DNA from: Oxalobacteraceae bacterium UBA4003
GTDB taxonomy: Bacteria; Pseudomonadota; Gammaproteobacteria; Burkholderiales; Burkholderiaceae_D
Reading direction: 5' to 3'
Length of the DNA stretch: 18,567 nucleotides
Assembly: GCA_002384815.1 (NCBI GenBank)
Contig: DGBN01000028.1
Span: 1-18,567 of the forward strand
The first letter of the stretch is position 1; each line of letters starts with the position of its first letter. The notes beneath the pieces were generated by a model. The model was not told the origin of the DNA and searched no databases. It saw only the letters and a program-made list of their open reading frames with translations. Position numbers and translations under genes: made by a program. Below, in pieces: positions 6,812 to 14,209 of this stretch.

Positions 6812-6852
6812 CTTGGCGAAAAATTCTTTTGAATTCAATGGGTTCTACAAAC

Positions 6853-7347
6853 CTAGGTAAGAGCCTTCACAAACTCCAGTACTTCATCGATGTGTCCAGG
6901 CACTTTTACTCCACGCCATTCTTTCACCAATTTGCCCGACTCGTCAATAATAAATGTAGAGCGTTCGATACCACGTACTTTCTTGCCATACATATTTTTC
7001 ATCTTCATCACATCGAACATCGTGCACAAGGTTTCATCCGGATCGGAGATCAACTCAAACGGCATCTCCAGCTTGGCCTTGAAACCTTCATGCGAACGGA
7101 TACTGTCGCGGCTGACGCCGAAGATCTCGGTATTGGCAACCTGGAACTGCGGATGCAGGTCGCGAAATTGAATGCCTTCCGTCGTGCAACCCGGGGTATT
7201 GTCCTTTGGATAGAAGTACAGAACAATTTTTTTCCCTTTGTAATCAGATAGTTGAAATATCTGATCACCAGTCATCGGAGCGGAAAAATCCGGCACATTA
7301 TGATTAAGTGCGGAAGGGCGCTCTGCCACGGCGATGTCTTGATCCAT
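6853..7347 (-). CDS. bcp: Thioredoxin-dependent peroxiredoxin, BCP/PrxQ type
   Basis: Thiol peroxidase that reduces hydrogen peroxide and organic hydroperoxides with thioredoxin. The frame runs from a GTG at 7356, but the ATG at 7347 has GAGAG 8 nt upstream and gives a family-length 164-residue protein, so I prefer it. The thioredoxin fold shows VLYFYPKDNTPGCTTEG with the TxxC active site (Thr51, peroxidatic Cys54) and the conserved Arg in RGIERSTFIID. The second cysteine that E. coli BCP has five residues after the first is absent (here TTEGIQF follows), so resolution must use another cysteine, for example the one in DETLCTMFDV, or an outside thiol. It is transcribed leftwards and ends in the 6764-6811 hairpin. 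An 18-bp dyad lies upstream at 7427-7444. No OxyR motif was recognised. Confidence 0.94.
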   Translation of the reverse strand: MDQDIAVAERPSALNHNVPDFSAPMTGDQIFQLSDYKGKKIVLYFYPKDNTPGCTTEGIQFRDLHPQFQVANTEIFGVSRDSIRSHEGFKAKLEMPFELISDPDETLCTMFDVMKMKNMYGKKVRGIERSTFIIDESGKLVKEWRGVKVPGHIDEVLEFVKALT

Positions 7348-7426
7348 TTTTATCACTCTCTTAGTCGATGGTGTCGGCGTTATGCGTATGGCACATGATG
7401 GACGAGCGATTCTTTGTCATTCCGGC

Positions 7427-7444
7427 ATGTATTTGAAAATACAT
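7427..7444. promoter_or_regulatory. 18-bp operator-like dyad upstream of bcp
   Basis: ATGTATTT (7427-7434), GA, AAATACAT (7437-7444) is a perfect 8-bp inverted repeat with a 2-bp centre, 80 nt before the bcp ATG. It is in the 273-nt gap 7348-7620, which otherwise shows only short dyads (TCCTG/CAGGA near 7541-7553, CCTTG/CAAGG at 7580-7595) and no gene I can support. It does not match OxyR, Fur or LexA consensus sequences. A regulator site is an inference. Confidence 0.4.
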
Positions 7445-7620
7445 AATGCAGCCAGAAACGAAGATGGGGACGAGATTTTATCCTTCAAGCAATGAAACCT
7501 GAAAATCCTGTTTTATTTCCATCATCCGCACACGGCCTCAATCCTGATCCAGGACGATGGTAGAGACAATAATTTTCGACCTTGGTTCAGCAAGGAAGAG
7601 CATGTGGCGGCAAAGGGAAA

Positions 7621-7995
7621 TTATGCATCAAATATCAGCGCCAGCGCGACCTTGCGGCCTTCTGCCATCAGGATATTGTAGGTGCGGCAAGCGGCTTGAT
7701 TGTCCATGCATTCGACGCCTATGCGACGGGTCGTCAAGGGGGCAGTCAGGCGTGGATGAACGAAACGCTGGCGTACGCCGGTGCCGAGAATGACGACATC
7801 CGGCGTGATGGCGTTGATCTGCTCGAAATGTTCGATGGTCAAGGCGTCGAAGGAGCTCACCGGCCACGGTGCAGGGGCAATCTCCGGCAGTACGATGAGG
7901 CTGTAATTGAACGGCAGCAGATTGATTTCAACCCCGTTTTCTTCGTAAGCGGTAACAGTCTGATATTGCTGGGTGCTTGTGTTGTGGAGCTTCAT
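7621..7995 (-). CDS. Mth938-like domain protein (DUF498)
   Basis: A 124-residue soluble protein of the Mth938-like/DUF498 family, related to the mitochondrial complex I assembly factor NDUFAF3; the bacterial function is unknown. Visible signatures are GVEINLLPFNYSLIVLPEIAPAPW in the N-terminal half, then ITPDVVILGTGVRQRFVHP, the most conserved stretch, IGVECMDNQAACRTYNILMAEGRKVALALIF at the C-terminus. No signal peptide or membrane segment is seen. The ATG at 7995 lacks a clear Shine-Dalgarno, but it is the only Met that keeps the conserved N-terminal strands. It is divergent from alaA, and its start region shares the 292-nt intergenic space 7996-8287. It is upstream of bcp on the same strand but separated by 273 nt, so it is probably a separate transcript. 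Confidence 0.85.
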   Translation of the reverse strand: MKLHNTSTQQYQTVTAYEENGVEINLLPFNYSLIVLPEIAPAPWPVSSFDALTIEHFEQINAITPDVVILGTGVRQRFVHPRLTAPLTTRRIGVECMDNQAACRTYNILMAEGRKVALALIFDA

Positions 7996-8095
7996 GACGG
8001 TATGGGCCGGATATGATTCGGGATCGCGGACGCGTATCTCCGATAGTTAGAAGATAAAGAACGCTTATTGTAACGTTTTCAGCCTTAAACCAGTC

Positions 8096-8111
8096 TTTAT
8101 CGATTGATAAA
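8096..8111. promoter_or_regulatory. TTTATC/GATAAA dyad in the alaA divergent region
   Basis: TTTATC (8096-8101), GATT, GATAAA (8106-8111) is a perfect 6-bp dyad. It overlaps a second dyad CGATT (8101-8105) / AATCG (8111-8115). It resembles the TTATC/GATAA elements at 8235-8259 nearer alaA, suggesting a shared regulator in the AT-rich gap between the Mth938-like gene and alaA. The gap holds no gene I can support. Confidence 0.35.
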
Positions 8112-8234
8112 ATCGGTCGCTTTCGGCAAAATGGGTCTCTTTCGCGGTGCAACATTGCGGCCGTCATTTTTCGCCGGTGTCGAGTTGTCCATCTTGCATG
8201 GGTTGATTCGTCGGGCCGGCGTTTCTATTAGAAA

Positions 8235-8259
8235 TTATCCGATAAGTTTATTCGATAAG
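8235..8259 (+). repeat. Tandem TTATYCGATAAG repeats upstream of alaA
   Basis: TTATCCGATAAG (8235-8246) and TTATTCGATAAG (8248-8259) are direct repeats identical at 11 of 12 positions, spaced 13 bp start to start; each is itself near-palindromic (TTATC-C-GATAA). Just upstream is another dyad, TTTCTA-T-TAGAAA (8222-8234). The array ends 28 nt before the alaA start codon, where an operator or promoter is expected. Confidence 0.5.
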
Positions 8260-8287
8260 CTCTGAAAAATAACAAGGAATATGCGCT

Positions 8288-9511
8288 GTGCGACCGATTC
8301 AAAAATCGAAAAAACTGGCTGATGTTTGTTACGATATTCGCGGCCCCGTGCTGGAAAAAGCACGCCAGATGGAAGAAGACGGTCACAAGATCATCAAGCT
8401 CAATATCGGCAATCTGGCTACTTTCGGCTTCGATGCGCCGGACGAGATTGTGCAGGACATGATACGTAACATGTCGAATGCGTCGGGTTATACCGATTCC
8501 AAAGGCTTGTTCGCGCCGCGCAAGGCGATCATGCAATACACGCAGGAAAAGAAAATTTCCGGCGTGACGATAGATGACATCTATCTCGGCAACGGCGCTT
8601 CAGAATTGATCGTCATGAGCATGAATGCCTTGCTCAATACCGGCGATGAGGTGCTGGTGCCTTCGCCTGATTATCCTTTGTGGACTGCCGCGGTCAGCCT
8701 GTCTGGCGGTACGCCGGTGCACTATGTGTGCGATGAGCAGGCGGACTGGTTCCCCGATATCGACGATATCAGGAATAAAATCAATTCGAATACCAAGGCC
8801 ATCGTCGTTATCAATCCGAACAATCCGACCGGGGCTTTGTATCCGGTGGAATTGCTGCAGCAAATCGTCGACCTTGCACGCGAACACCAGTTGATCGTGT
8901 TTGCCGACGAGATTTACGACAAGGTTTTATATGACGGCGCCAAACACGATTCGATCGCTTCGCTGGCCGATGACGTATTGTTCATCACCTTCAACGGCCT
9001 GTCGAAAAATTACCGTGCCTGCGGTTATCGCGCCGGCTGGATGATCGTCTCCGGTGAAAAGCGTTATGCCAGGGATTACATTGAAGGCTTAAACATGCTG
9101 GCCTCGATGCGTTTGTGCGCCAATGCGCCAGGCCAGTACGCGATTCAAACTGCGTTGGGCGGCTATCAGAGTATCAATGATCTGGTCGGCCCGGGCGGAC
9201 GTCTGGCACGGCAGCGCGATCTGGCGCATAAACTGCTGACCGAGATTCCGGGTGTGAGCTGCGTCAAACCGAAATCGGCCCTGTACATGTTCCCGCGCCT
9301 TGATCCGAAGATGTATCCAATCAAGGACGATCAGGATTTTGCCTATCAATTGCTGGCCGAAGAAAGCGTGTTGATCGTGCAGGGCACGGGTTTCAATTGT
9401 CCGACGCCTGATCATTTCAGGGTAGTATTCCTGCCGAATTCCGACGATTTGACGGTGGCGATCGGCCGTATTGCGCATTTTCTTGAAGGTTATCGCAAGC
9501 GCCTGGGTTGA
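8288..9511 (+). CDS. alaA: Alanine-forming (glutamate-pyruvate) aminotransferase AlaA
   Basis: A 407-residue PLP-dependent class I aminotransferase, cytoplasmic, transferring the amino group of glutamate to pyruvate to make alanine. It aligns by eye along its whole length with E. coli AlaA (YfbQ): IQKS.KL..VCYDIRGPVL at the start, DYPLWTAAVSLS.G at about 128-141, WFPDIDDIR, NPNNPTGA (Asn179), FADEIYDK (Asp207, Tyr210), FNGLSKNYRACGYRAGW with the PLP lysine Lys240 and Arg248, and LNMLASMRLCAN. It is not like AlaC (YfdZ), although automatic annotation often says AlaC. The substrate-loop motif is GNLATFGFD where E. coli has GNPAPFGFD. The start is a GTG at 8288 with AAGGA at 8274-8278; an ATG at 8281 is out of frame. 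hom follows after 78 nt with no terminator between, so co-transcription is likely. Confidence 0.93.
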   Translation: MRPIQKSKKLADVCYDIRGPVLEKARQMEEDGHKIIKLNIGNLATFGFDAPDEIVQDMIRNMSNASGYTDSKGLFAPRKAIMQYTQEKKISGVTIDDIYLGNGASELIVMSMNALLNTGDEVLVPSPDYPLWTAAVSLSGGTPVHYVCDEQADWFPDIDDIRNKINSNTKAIVVINPNNPTGALYPVELLQQIVDLAREHQLIVFADEIYDKVLYDGAKHDSIASLADDVLFITFNGLSKNYRACGYRAGWMIVSGEKRYARDYIEGLNMLASMRLCANAPGQYAIQTALGGYQSINDLVGPGGRLARQRDLAHKLLTEIPGVSCVKPKSALYMFPRLDPKMYPIKDDQDFAYQLLAEESVLIVQGTGFNCPTPDHFRVVFLPNSDDLTVAIGRIAHFLEGYRKRLG

Positions 9512-9589
9512 GCCCCTCATTTTATTTGGTCGCCGCGTTTGCGCTGATCGCGAACGCATGTCGCAACTGGCATTTTTTATACAGAAATT

Positions 9590-10903
9590 ATGAAATCCAT
9601 CAAAGTAGGTTTGTTAGGTGCAGGCACTGTCGGTGCAGGAACATTCAATATCCTGAAACGCAATCAGGAAGAAATTTCCCGACGCGCCGGTCACAAGATT
9701 GAAATTGTCATGGTGGCCGATCTGGATATGGCACGTGCCAGGGAATTGGTCGGCGCTACCGGTTGCGAAGTGGTCAATGACGGCAATCTGGTGGTCAATC
9801 ATCCTGATATCGAGATCGTGGTCGAATTGATAGGCGGTTACGGTATCGCGAAAGACCTGGTTTTGAAAGCGATTGCCAACGGCAAGCATGTTGTCACCGC
9901 CAACAAGGCTTTGCTGGCCGTGCATGGCGATGAAATTTTCAAGACCGCACAAGACAAGGGCGTGATGGTGGCGTATGAGGCGGCGGTCGCTGGAGGCATT
10001 CCCATCATCAAGGCCCTGCGTGAAGGCCTGACGGCCAATCGCATCGAATGGATAGCCGGCATCATCAACGGCACTACCAATTTCATCCTGTCCGAAATGC
10101 GCGACAAGGGTCTGGATTTCGATACGGTTCTGCAGGAAGCGCAACGCCTGGGCTATGCTGAAGCCGATCCGACTTTCGATATTGAAGGCGTGGATGCTGC
10201 ACACAAGGCGACGCTGATGGCTGCAATTGCATTCGGCATTCCGGTGCAGTTCGACAAGGCGCACATCGAAGGCATTACCAAACTGGAAGCCATCGATATT
10301 CGCTATGCAGAACAACTCGGTTACCGGATCAAATTGCTGGGCATCGCCAAACGTACGCCGCAAGGGATTGAATTGCGCGTGCATCCAACCCTGATTCCGG
10401 CCAAACGCTTGATTGCCAATGTTGAGGGTGCGATGAATGCAGTGTTGGTACAGGGCGATGCCGTGGGTGCAACCCTGTATTACGGCAAGGGTGCAGGCGC
10501 CGAGCCAACCGGCTCGGCAGTGATTGCCGATCTGGTTGATATCGCGCGTCTGGCCGATGCCGATCCGGCCCATCATGTACCGCATCTGGCATTTCAGCCG
10601 AACGCCATGAGCGCATTGCCGATACTGCCGATTTCCGAAGTCACGACCAGCTATTATCTGCGCTTGCATGTGGCTGACAAGCTGGGTGTGCTGGCGAATG
10701 TCACCAGCATCCTGGCAGAATCGACCATTTCGGTGGATGCCATGCTGCAAAAAGAGCCGGCGCTGGGCGAGACGCAAACCGACATCATCATCCTGACGCA
10801 CCAGACGCAAGAGAAAAACGTCGAGGCAGCGATCAAGAAGATTGAAGCCTTACCGACCGTGCATGGCAAGGTCACGAAAATCCGGCTTGAGCATTTGAGC
10901 TGA
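9590..10903 (+). CDS. hom: Homoserine dehydrogenase with C-terminal ACT domain
   Basis: Reduces aspartate 4-semialdehyde to homoserine with NAD(P)H, the branch step to threonine and methionine. The 437-residue single-function enzyme has the Rossmann motif GLLGAGTVGAGT at 7-18, VTANKALLA with Lys106, the catalytic-domain runs AGIINGTTNFILSEM at 156-170 and YAEADPTFDIEGVDAAHK at 189-206 (catalytic Asp202 and Lys206 by family analogy), and an ACT domain from about 356 (SYYLRLHVADKLGVLANVTSILAE) that usually gives threonine feedback control. It is not fused to aspartokinase. The ATG at 9590 has no good Shine-Dalgarno; TATACA at 9578-9583 sits just before it, but I see no -35. It follows alaA by 78 nt and ends in a strong terminator at 10911-10939. 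Confidence 0.97.
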   Translation: MKSIKVGLLGAGTVGAGTFNILKRNQEEISRRAGHKIEIVMVADLDMARARELVGATGCEVVNDGNLVVNHPDIEIVVELIGGYGIAKDLVLKAIANGKHVVTANKALLAVHGDEIFKTAQDKGVMVAYEAAVAGGIPIIKALREGLTANRIEWIAGIINGTTNFILSEMRDKGLDFDTVLQEAQRLGYAEADPTFDIEGVDAAHKATLMAAIAFGIPVQFDKAHIEGITKLEAIDIRYAEQLGYRIKLLGIAKRTPQGIELRVHPTLIPAKRLIANVEGAMNAVLVQGDAVGATLYYGKGAGAEPTGSAVIADLVDIARLADADPAHHVPHLAFQPNAMSALPILPISEVTTSYYLRLHVADKLGVLANVTSILAESTISVDAMLQKEPALGETQTDIIILTHQTQEKNVEAAIKKIEALPTVHGKVTKIRLEHLS

Positions 10904-10910
10904 ATCGGAT

Positions 10911-10939
10911 AAAAAGGCGCTCGATAGAGCGCCTTTTTT
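10911..10939 (+). terminator. Terminator after hom
   Basis: AAAAAGGCGCTC (10911-10922), loop GATA, GAGCGCCTTTTTT (10927-10939): a perfect 12-bp stem ending in a run of six Ts, 7 nt after the hom stop. It shows that thrC is not simply read through from hom. Confidence 0.95.
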
Positions 10940-10946
10940 CATGGTG

Positions 10947-10960
10947 TCATGCATGCATGA
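10947..10960. repeat. 14-bp perfect palindrome upstream of thrC
   Basis: TCATGCATGCATGA is a perfect palindrome placed just after the hom terminator and about 90 nt upstream of the thrC -10 box. The GCATGCATG core is also a short tandem ATGC repeat, so it may be chance. It is too far from the -10 for a typical repressor site but could hold an activator. Confidence 0.3.
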
Positions 10961-11046
10961 TTTGCAATACGGCCAAACATCGACTCCCGGTGCAGCGGTT
11001 TGTCGCACAAGGCCGGCAAAACCGGGATAGAACAGGGCGTGCAAGC

Positions 11047-11052
11047 TATAAT
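11047..11052 (+). promoter_or_regulatory. Probable -10 box of the thrC promoter
   Basis: TATAAT at 11047-11052 is a perfect -10 box after the hom terminator and 37 nt before the thrC ATG. The sequence at -35 distance (GGGATA near 11024-11029) does not match TTGACA, so the promoter may need an activator or be weak. The inferred leader would be about 30 nt. Confidence 0.5.
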
Positions 11053-11089
11053 GAGGCCTGCCTCTTTGCTATTTACTCTATCTCACGAC

Positions 11090-12550
11090 ATGCAATATAT
11101 CTCGACCCGCGGTGCATCCGCCCCCCAGTCCTTTTCCCATATCCTGCTCGGTGGTCTGGCGCCTGATGGCGGACTGTATCTGCCGGCTGAATACCCGCAA
11201 GTCACGGGTGCAGAACTCGATGCATGGCGTACGCTGTCCTATGCCGATCTGGCATTTGAAGTGCTGAAAAAATTCGCCACCGATATCCCTGAAGCCGATC
11301 TGCATGCGCTGGTGCACAAGACTTACACCGCTGATGTGTATCGCAATGTGCGTCACGGCGAAGAAGCTGCACGCATTACGCCTTTACGTCTGGTCGAAGA
11401 GAAAGACGGCAGCAAGCTGATGCTGCAGGCCTTGTCGAATGGCCCGACGCTGGCCTTCAAGGACATGGCGATGCAATTGCTCGGTAATCTGTTCGAGTAC
11501 ACTTTGGCCAGGCAACATGCGGAACTGAATATTTTCGGCGCGACCTCCGGCGATACCGGGAGTGCGGCTGAATACGCGATGCGCGGCAAGAAAGGTATAC
11601 GCGTCTTCATGCTGTCGCCACACAAGAAAATGAGCGCCTTCCAGACTGCACAAATGTTCAGCCTGCAGGATCCGAATATTTTCAATATCGCCGTCGAAGG
11701 CGTGTTCGACGATTGCCAGGACATGGTCAAGGCCGTCTCCAACGATCATGCGTTCAAGCAGCAGCAGAAAATCGGTACCGTCAATTCGATCAACTGGGCG
11801 CGTGTGGTAGCGCAAGTGATTTATTATTTCCGCGGCTATTTGAGCGCGACCACCAGCAACGAACAGAAAGTATCGTTCACCGTACCGTCCGGTAACTTCG
11901 GCAATATCTGCGCCGGCCACATCGCGCGCATGATGGGCTTGCCTATTCACCAGTTGGTGGCAGCCACCAACGAGAACGACGTGCTCGACGAGTTTTTCCG
12001 TACCGGGGTGTATCGCGTGCGCAAATCGGCAGAGACCTATCACACCACCAGCCCGAGCATGGATATCAGCAAGGCATCGAACTTCGAGCGTTTCGTGTTC
12101 GATTTGCTGAATCGTGATGGCGAACGTGTACGTGCCTTGTTCCATAAAGTGGAAACACACGGCGGCTTCGACCTGTCCGGCAAACCGGGCAGCGATGGCG
12201 ATGAATTCAAGAACATTGCAGCTTTCGGTTTTGTCTCCGGCAAGTCGACGCACGCGGATCGTGTCGCTACCATACGCGATCTGCAAGCCCAATACGATTT
12301 GATGATAGATACGCATACCGCCGATGGCGTCAAGGTCGCACGCGAGCACCTGACCCCGGGCGTGTCTATGATCGTGCTGGAAACCGCCTTGCCGGCCAAA
12401 TTCAATGAAACCATACGCGAAGCCCTGGGCCGCGATGCCGAACGTCCGGCCGGTTTCGAGAATATCGAGGATTTGCCGCAACGTTTTGAAGTGATGACGA
12501 AGGATATCGACAAGATGAAAGCGTTCATCACAGCGCATACCGGTTTGTGA
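11090..12550 (+). CDS. thrC: Threonine synthase
   Basis: PLP enzyme that converts O-phosphohomoserine to threonine and phosphate, the last step of threonine synthesis. The 486-residue product starts MQYISTRG, the family N-terminus. The frame is open back to 11000, but the extra 30 residues cross the promoter and do not fit the family. Key features are GGLAPDGGLYLP at 21-32, the PLP-lysine motif NGPTLAFKDMAMQLLG (Lys124), SGDTGSAAEYA at 153-163, GVFDDCQDMVK, SINWARVVAQVIYY and the phosphate-loop PSGNFGNICAG. It belongs to the long (about 480-residue) yeast/E. coli-like class, not the shorter class of plants and Bacillus. No clear Shine-Dalgarno precedes the ATG. moeA starts 72 nt downstream. 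The kinase ThrB that makes its substrate is not in this window. Confidence 0.97.
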   Translation: MQYISTRGASAPQSFSHILLGGLAPDGGLYLPAEYPQVTGAELDAWRTLSYADLAFEVLKKFATDIPEADLHALVHKTYTADVYRNVRHGEEAARITPLRLVEEKDGSKLMLQALSNGPTLAFKDMAMQLLGNLFEYTLARQHAELNIFGATSGDTGSAAEYAMRGKKGIRVFMLSPHKKMSAFQTAQMFSLQDPNIFNIAVEGVFDDCQDMVKAVSNDHAFKQQQKIGTVNSINWARVVAQVIYYFRGYLSATTSNEQKVSFTVPSGNFGNICAGHIARMMGLPIHQLVAATNENDVLDEFFRTGVYRVRKSAETYHTTSPSMDISKASNFERFVFDLLNRDGERVRALFHKVETHGGFDLSGKPGSDGDEFKNIAAFGFVSGKSTHADRVATIRDLQAQYDLMIDTHTADGVKVAREHLTPGVSMIVLETALPAKFNETIREALGRDAERPAGFENIEDLPQRFEVMTKDIDKMKAFITAHTGL

Positions 12551-12622
12551 AGCCAGGGTGCTTTCTGCAGCTGATTGCACCTGCATTTCCTATCGTTTCA
12601 TTACCAGATTATCGAGCCGAGC

Positions 12623-13873
12623 ATGACTGAGCCTAAACCGATGTTGAGCGTTGCAGAAGCACTTGATTTCCTGCTTTCTTCTGCAAGAAAAATCACGACA
12701 ACCCAAACGCTGGCCACGCTGGAAGCGAACGGACGCATCCTTGCCGTGGCGCAAAGTTCGCAATTGGATGTGCCGCCGGTAAACAATACTTCTATGGACG
12801 GGTATGCGGTGCGTGCGGCCGATTGCGCCAGTGGCGCAGCCGTGCTGCGCGTCAGCCAGCGTATCCCGGCCGGACATGTGGGCCGGCCTCTGGAGGCAGG
12901 TTGCGCCGCCCGCATTTTTACCGGCGCGATGATTCCGCAAGGTGCAGATGCAGTCGTGATGCAGGAAGTGTGTGTGGCATCGAAAGATGGCGCCGACGAT
13001 CTGGTGACCATCAAGCACGCGCCGCAATCCGGCGAATGGATACGTCGCGCCGGTGAAGATATCCAGGCCGGCAGTGTGATTCTGCATGCCGGCCAGCGCT
13101 TGCGCGCCCAGGAAATCGGCCTTGCCGCGTCGGTAGGTTTGGCGACACTGCCGGTGGTGCGCAAATTGCGCGTGGCTGTCTTTTTTACCGGCGATGAACT
13201 GGCGATGCCGGGCGATGCATTGAAGCCGGGCGCGATTTACAACTCGAATAAATTTACCTTGCGTGGTTTGCTGGAAAATCTGGGTTGCGATATTACCGAT
13301 TACGGCATCGTGCCGGATACGCTGGCGGCGACACGCGATACCTTGCGTCTTGCCGCAGCCGAGCACGATCTGATCATCACGTCCGGTGGTGTGTCGGTGG
13401 GTGAAGAAGATCACATCAAGCCAGCGGTGGAAGCCGAAGGCCATATCAATATGTGGCAGATCGCCGTCAAGCCGGGCAAGCCGCTGGCGTTTGGTGAGGT
13501 GAATCGCACAGGTACATCCACAGAAAATAACCGCGCGTTTTTCCTCGGCTTGCCCGGCAATCCGGTTTCGAGTTTTGTCACCTTTCTGCTGTTTGTGCGT
13601 CCGTTTATTCTCAGGCTGCAAGGCGTGCAGGATGTAGCGCCTAAGGCATATGCGATGCGGGCCGATTTCAACTTGCCGAAAGGCGATCGGCGCAATGAGT
13701 TTTTGCGTGCGAAAATCAATGCGGAAGGCGGTCTTGATCTGTTCGCCAACCAGAGCTCCGGCGTGCTGACTTCCACCGTATGGGGCGATGGCCTGATCGA
13801 CAATCCGCCGGGCAGGGCGATTGCGCAAGGCGATCTTGTGCGCTTTGTGTCATTCAGCGATTTGATGCACTGA
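12623..13873 (+). CDS. moeA: Molybdopterin molybdenumtransferase MoeA
   Basis: Inserts molybdenum into adenylylated molybdopterin to form the molybdenum cofactor. The 416-residue protein has the MoeA domain order. Domains I-II (1-175) contain PPVNNTSMDGYAVRAAD; Asp59 coincides with the essential Asp59 of E. coli MoeA. Then come GAMIPQGADAVVMQE and WIRRAGEDIQAG. The MogA-like domain III (about 178-325) has FFTGDEL, GAIYNSN, TSGGVSVGEEDH, VKPGKPLAFG and GLPGNPVSSFVTF. Domain IV is the C-terminal beta barrel. The frame reaches a TTG at 12575, but the ATG at 12623 gives the normal length. The ribosome-binding site is weak. It is 72 nt after thrC with no T-run terminator between, and moaD follows 20 nt downstream. 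Confidence 0.96.
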   Translation: MTEPKPMLSVAEALDFLLSSARKITTTQTLATLEANGRILAVAQSSQLDVPPVNNTSMDGYAVRAADCASGAAVLRVSQRIPAGHVGRPLEAGCAARIFTGAMIPQGADAVVMQEVCVASKDGADDLVTIKHAPQSGEWIRRAGEDIQAGSVILHAGQRLRAQEIGLAASVGLATLPVVRKLRVAVFFTGDELAMPGDALKPGAIYNSNKFTLRGLLENLGCDITDYGIVPDTLAATRDTLRLAAAEHDLIITSGGVSVGEEDHIKPAVEAEGHINMWQIAVKPGKPLAFGEVNRTGTSTENNRAFFLGLPGNPVSSFVTFLLFVRPFILRLQGVQDVAPKAYAMRADFNLPKGDRRNEFLRAKINAEGGLDLFANQSSGVLTSTVWGDGLIDNPPGRAIAQGDLVRFVSFSDLMH

Positions 13874-13893
13874 TCCATTACAGGTAAAGCAAT

Positions 13894-14151
13894 ATGAAAA
13901 TTCAACTCAGATTTTTTGCCGGCGTGCGCGAAGCGCTGGGCGTGACGCAAGAGACGATTACTGTGCCGGATAGCGTGGCAACGGTTGGCGATATACGCGT
14001 ATTTTTGCAGCAGCGCGGCGGCGTGTGGGCCGAAGCACTGGCAGATGGCCGCTCATTGCGGATGGCCTATGATCAGGAAATGACGAATGCAGCGACGCCG
14101 ATAGCGGATGGCGGCGAAGTGGCTTTTTTCCCGCCTGTAACCGGCGGCTGA
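13894..14151 (+). CDS. moaD: MoaD, molybdopterin synthase small subunit (sulfur carrier)
   Basis: An 85-residue ubiquitin-fold protein that carries sulfur as a C-terminal thiocarboxylate for molybdopterin synthase. It has the family start MKIQLRFFAGVREALG, the middle strand and DGGEVAFFPPVTGG, ending in the required Gly-Gly (residues 84-85), which is activated by MoeB. AGGTAA upstream of the ATG gives a fair ribosome-binding site. It lies 20 nt after moeA and 58 nt before moaE, its partner subunit, so the three are one operon. Confidence 0.95.
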   Translation: MKIQLRFFAGVREALGVTQETITVPDSVATVGDIRVFLQQRGGVWAEALADGRSLRMAYDQEMTNAATPIADGGEVAFFPPVTGG

Positions 14152-14209
14152 ATGCGGCAGCTTGTTGCAGCAGACAAATAGGCAATTGAGCAATACGGAG
14201 TAAATCAGC

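Noticed and set aside
9614..10810. 398-codon open frame antisense to hom (and similar ones of 400 and 412 codons antisense to thrC and moeA, and 334 antisense to clpB)
   Set aside because: Long antisense frames occur over four neighbouring genes in this window with the same odd composition and no domain, as expected from the sense codon usage. None has a convincing ribosome-binding site.
11000..11089. Upstream extension of thrC
   Set aside because: It covers the TATAAT promoter element and adds residues foreign to the family; MQYISTRG at 11090 is the family start.
12554..12583. CAGGGTGC / GCACCTG hairpin between thrC and moeA as a terminator
   Set aside because: The stem has a bulge and there is no T-run after it; thrC-moeA co-transcription remains possible.
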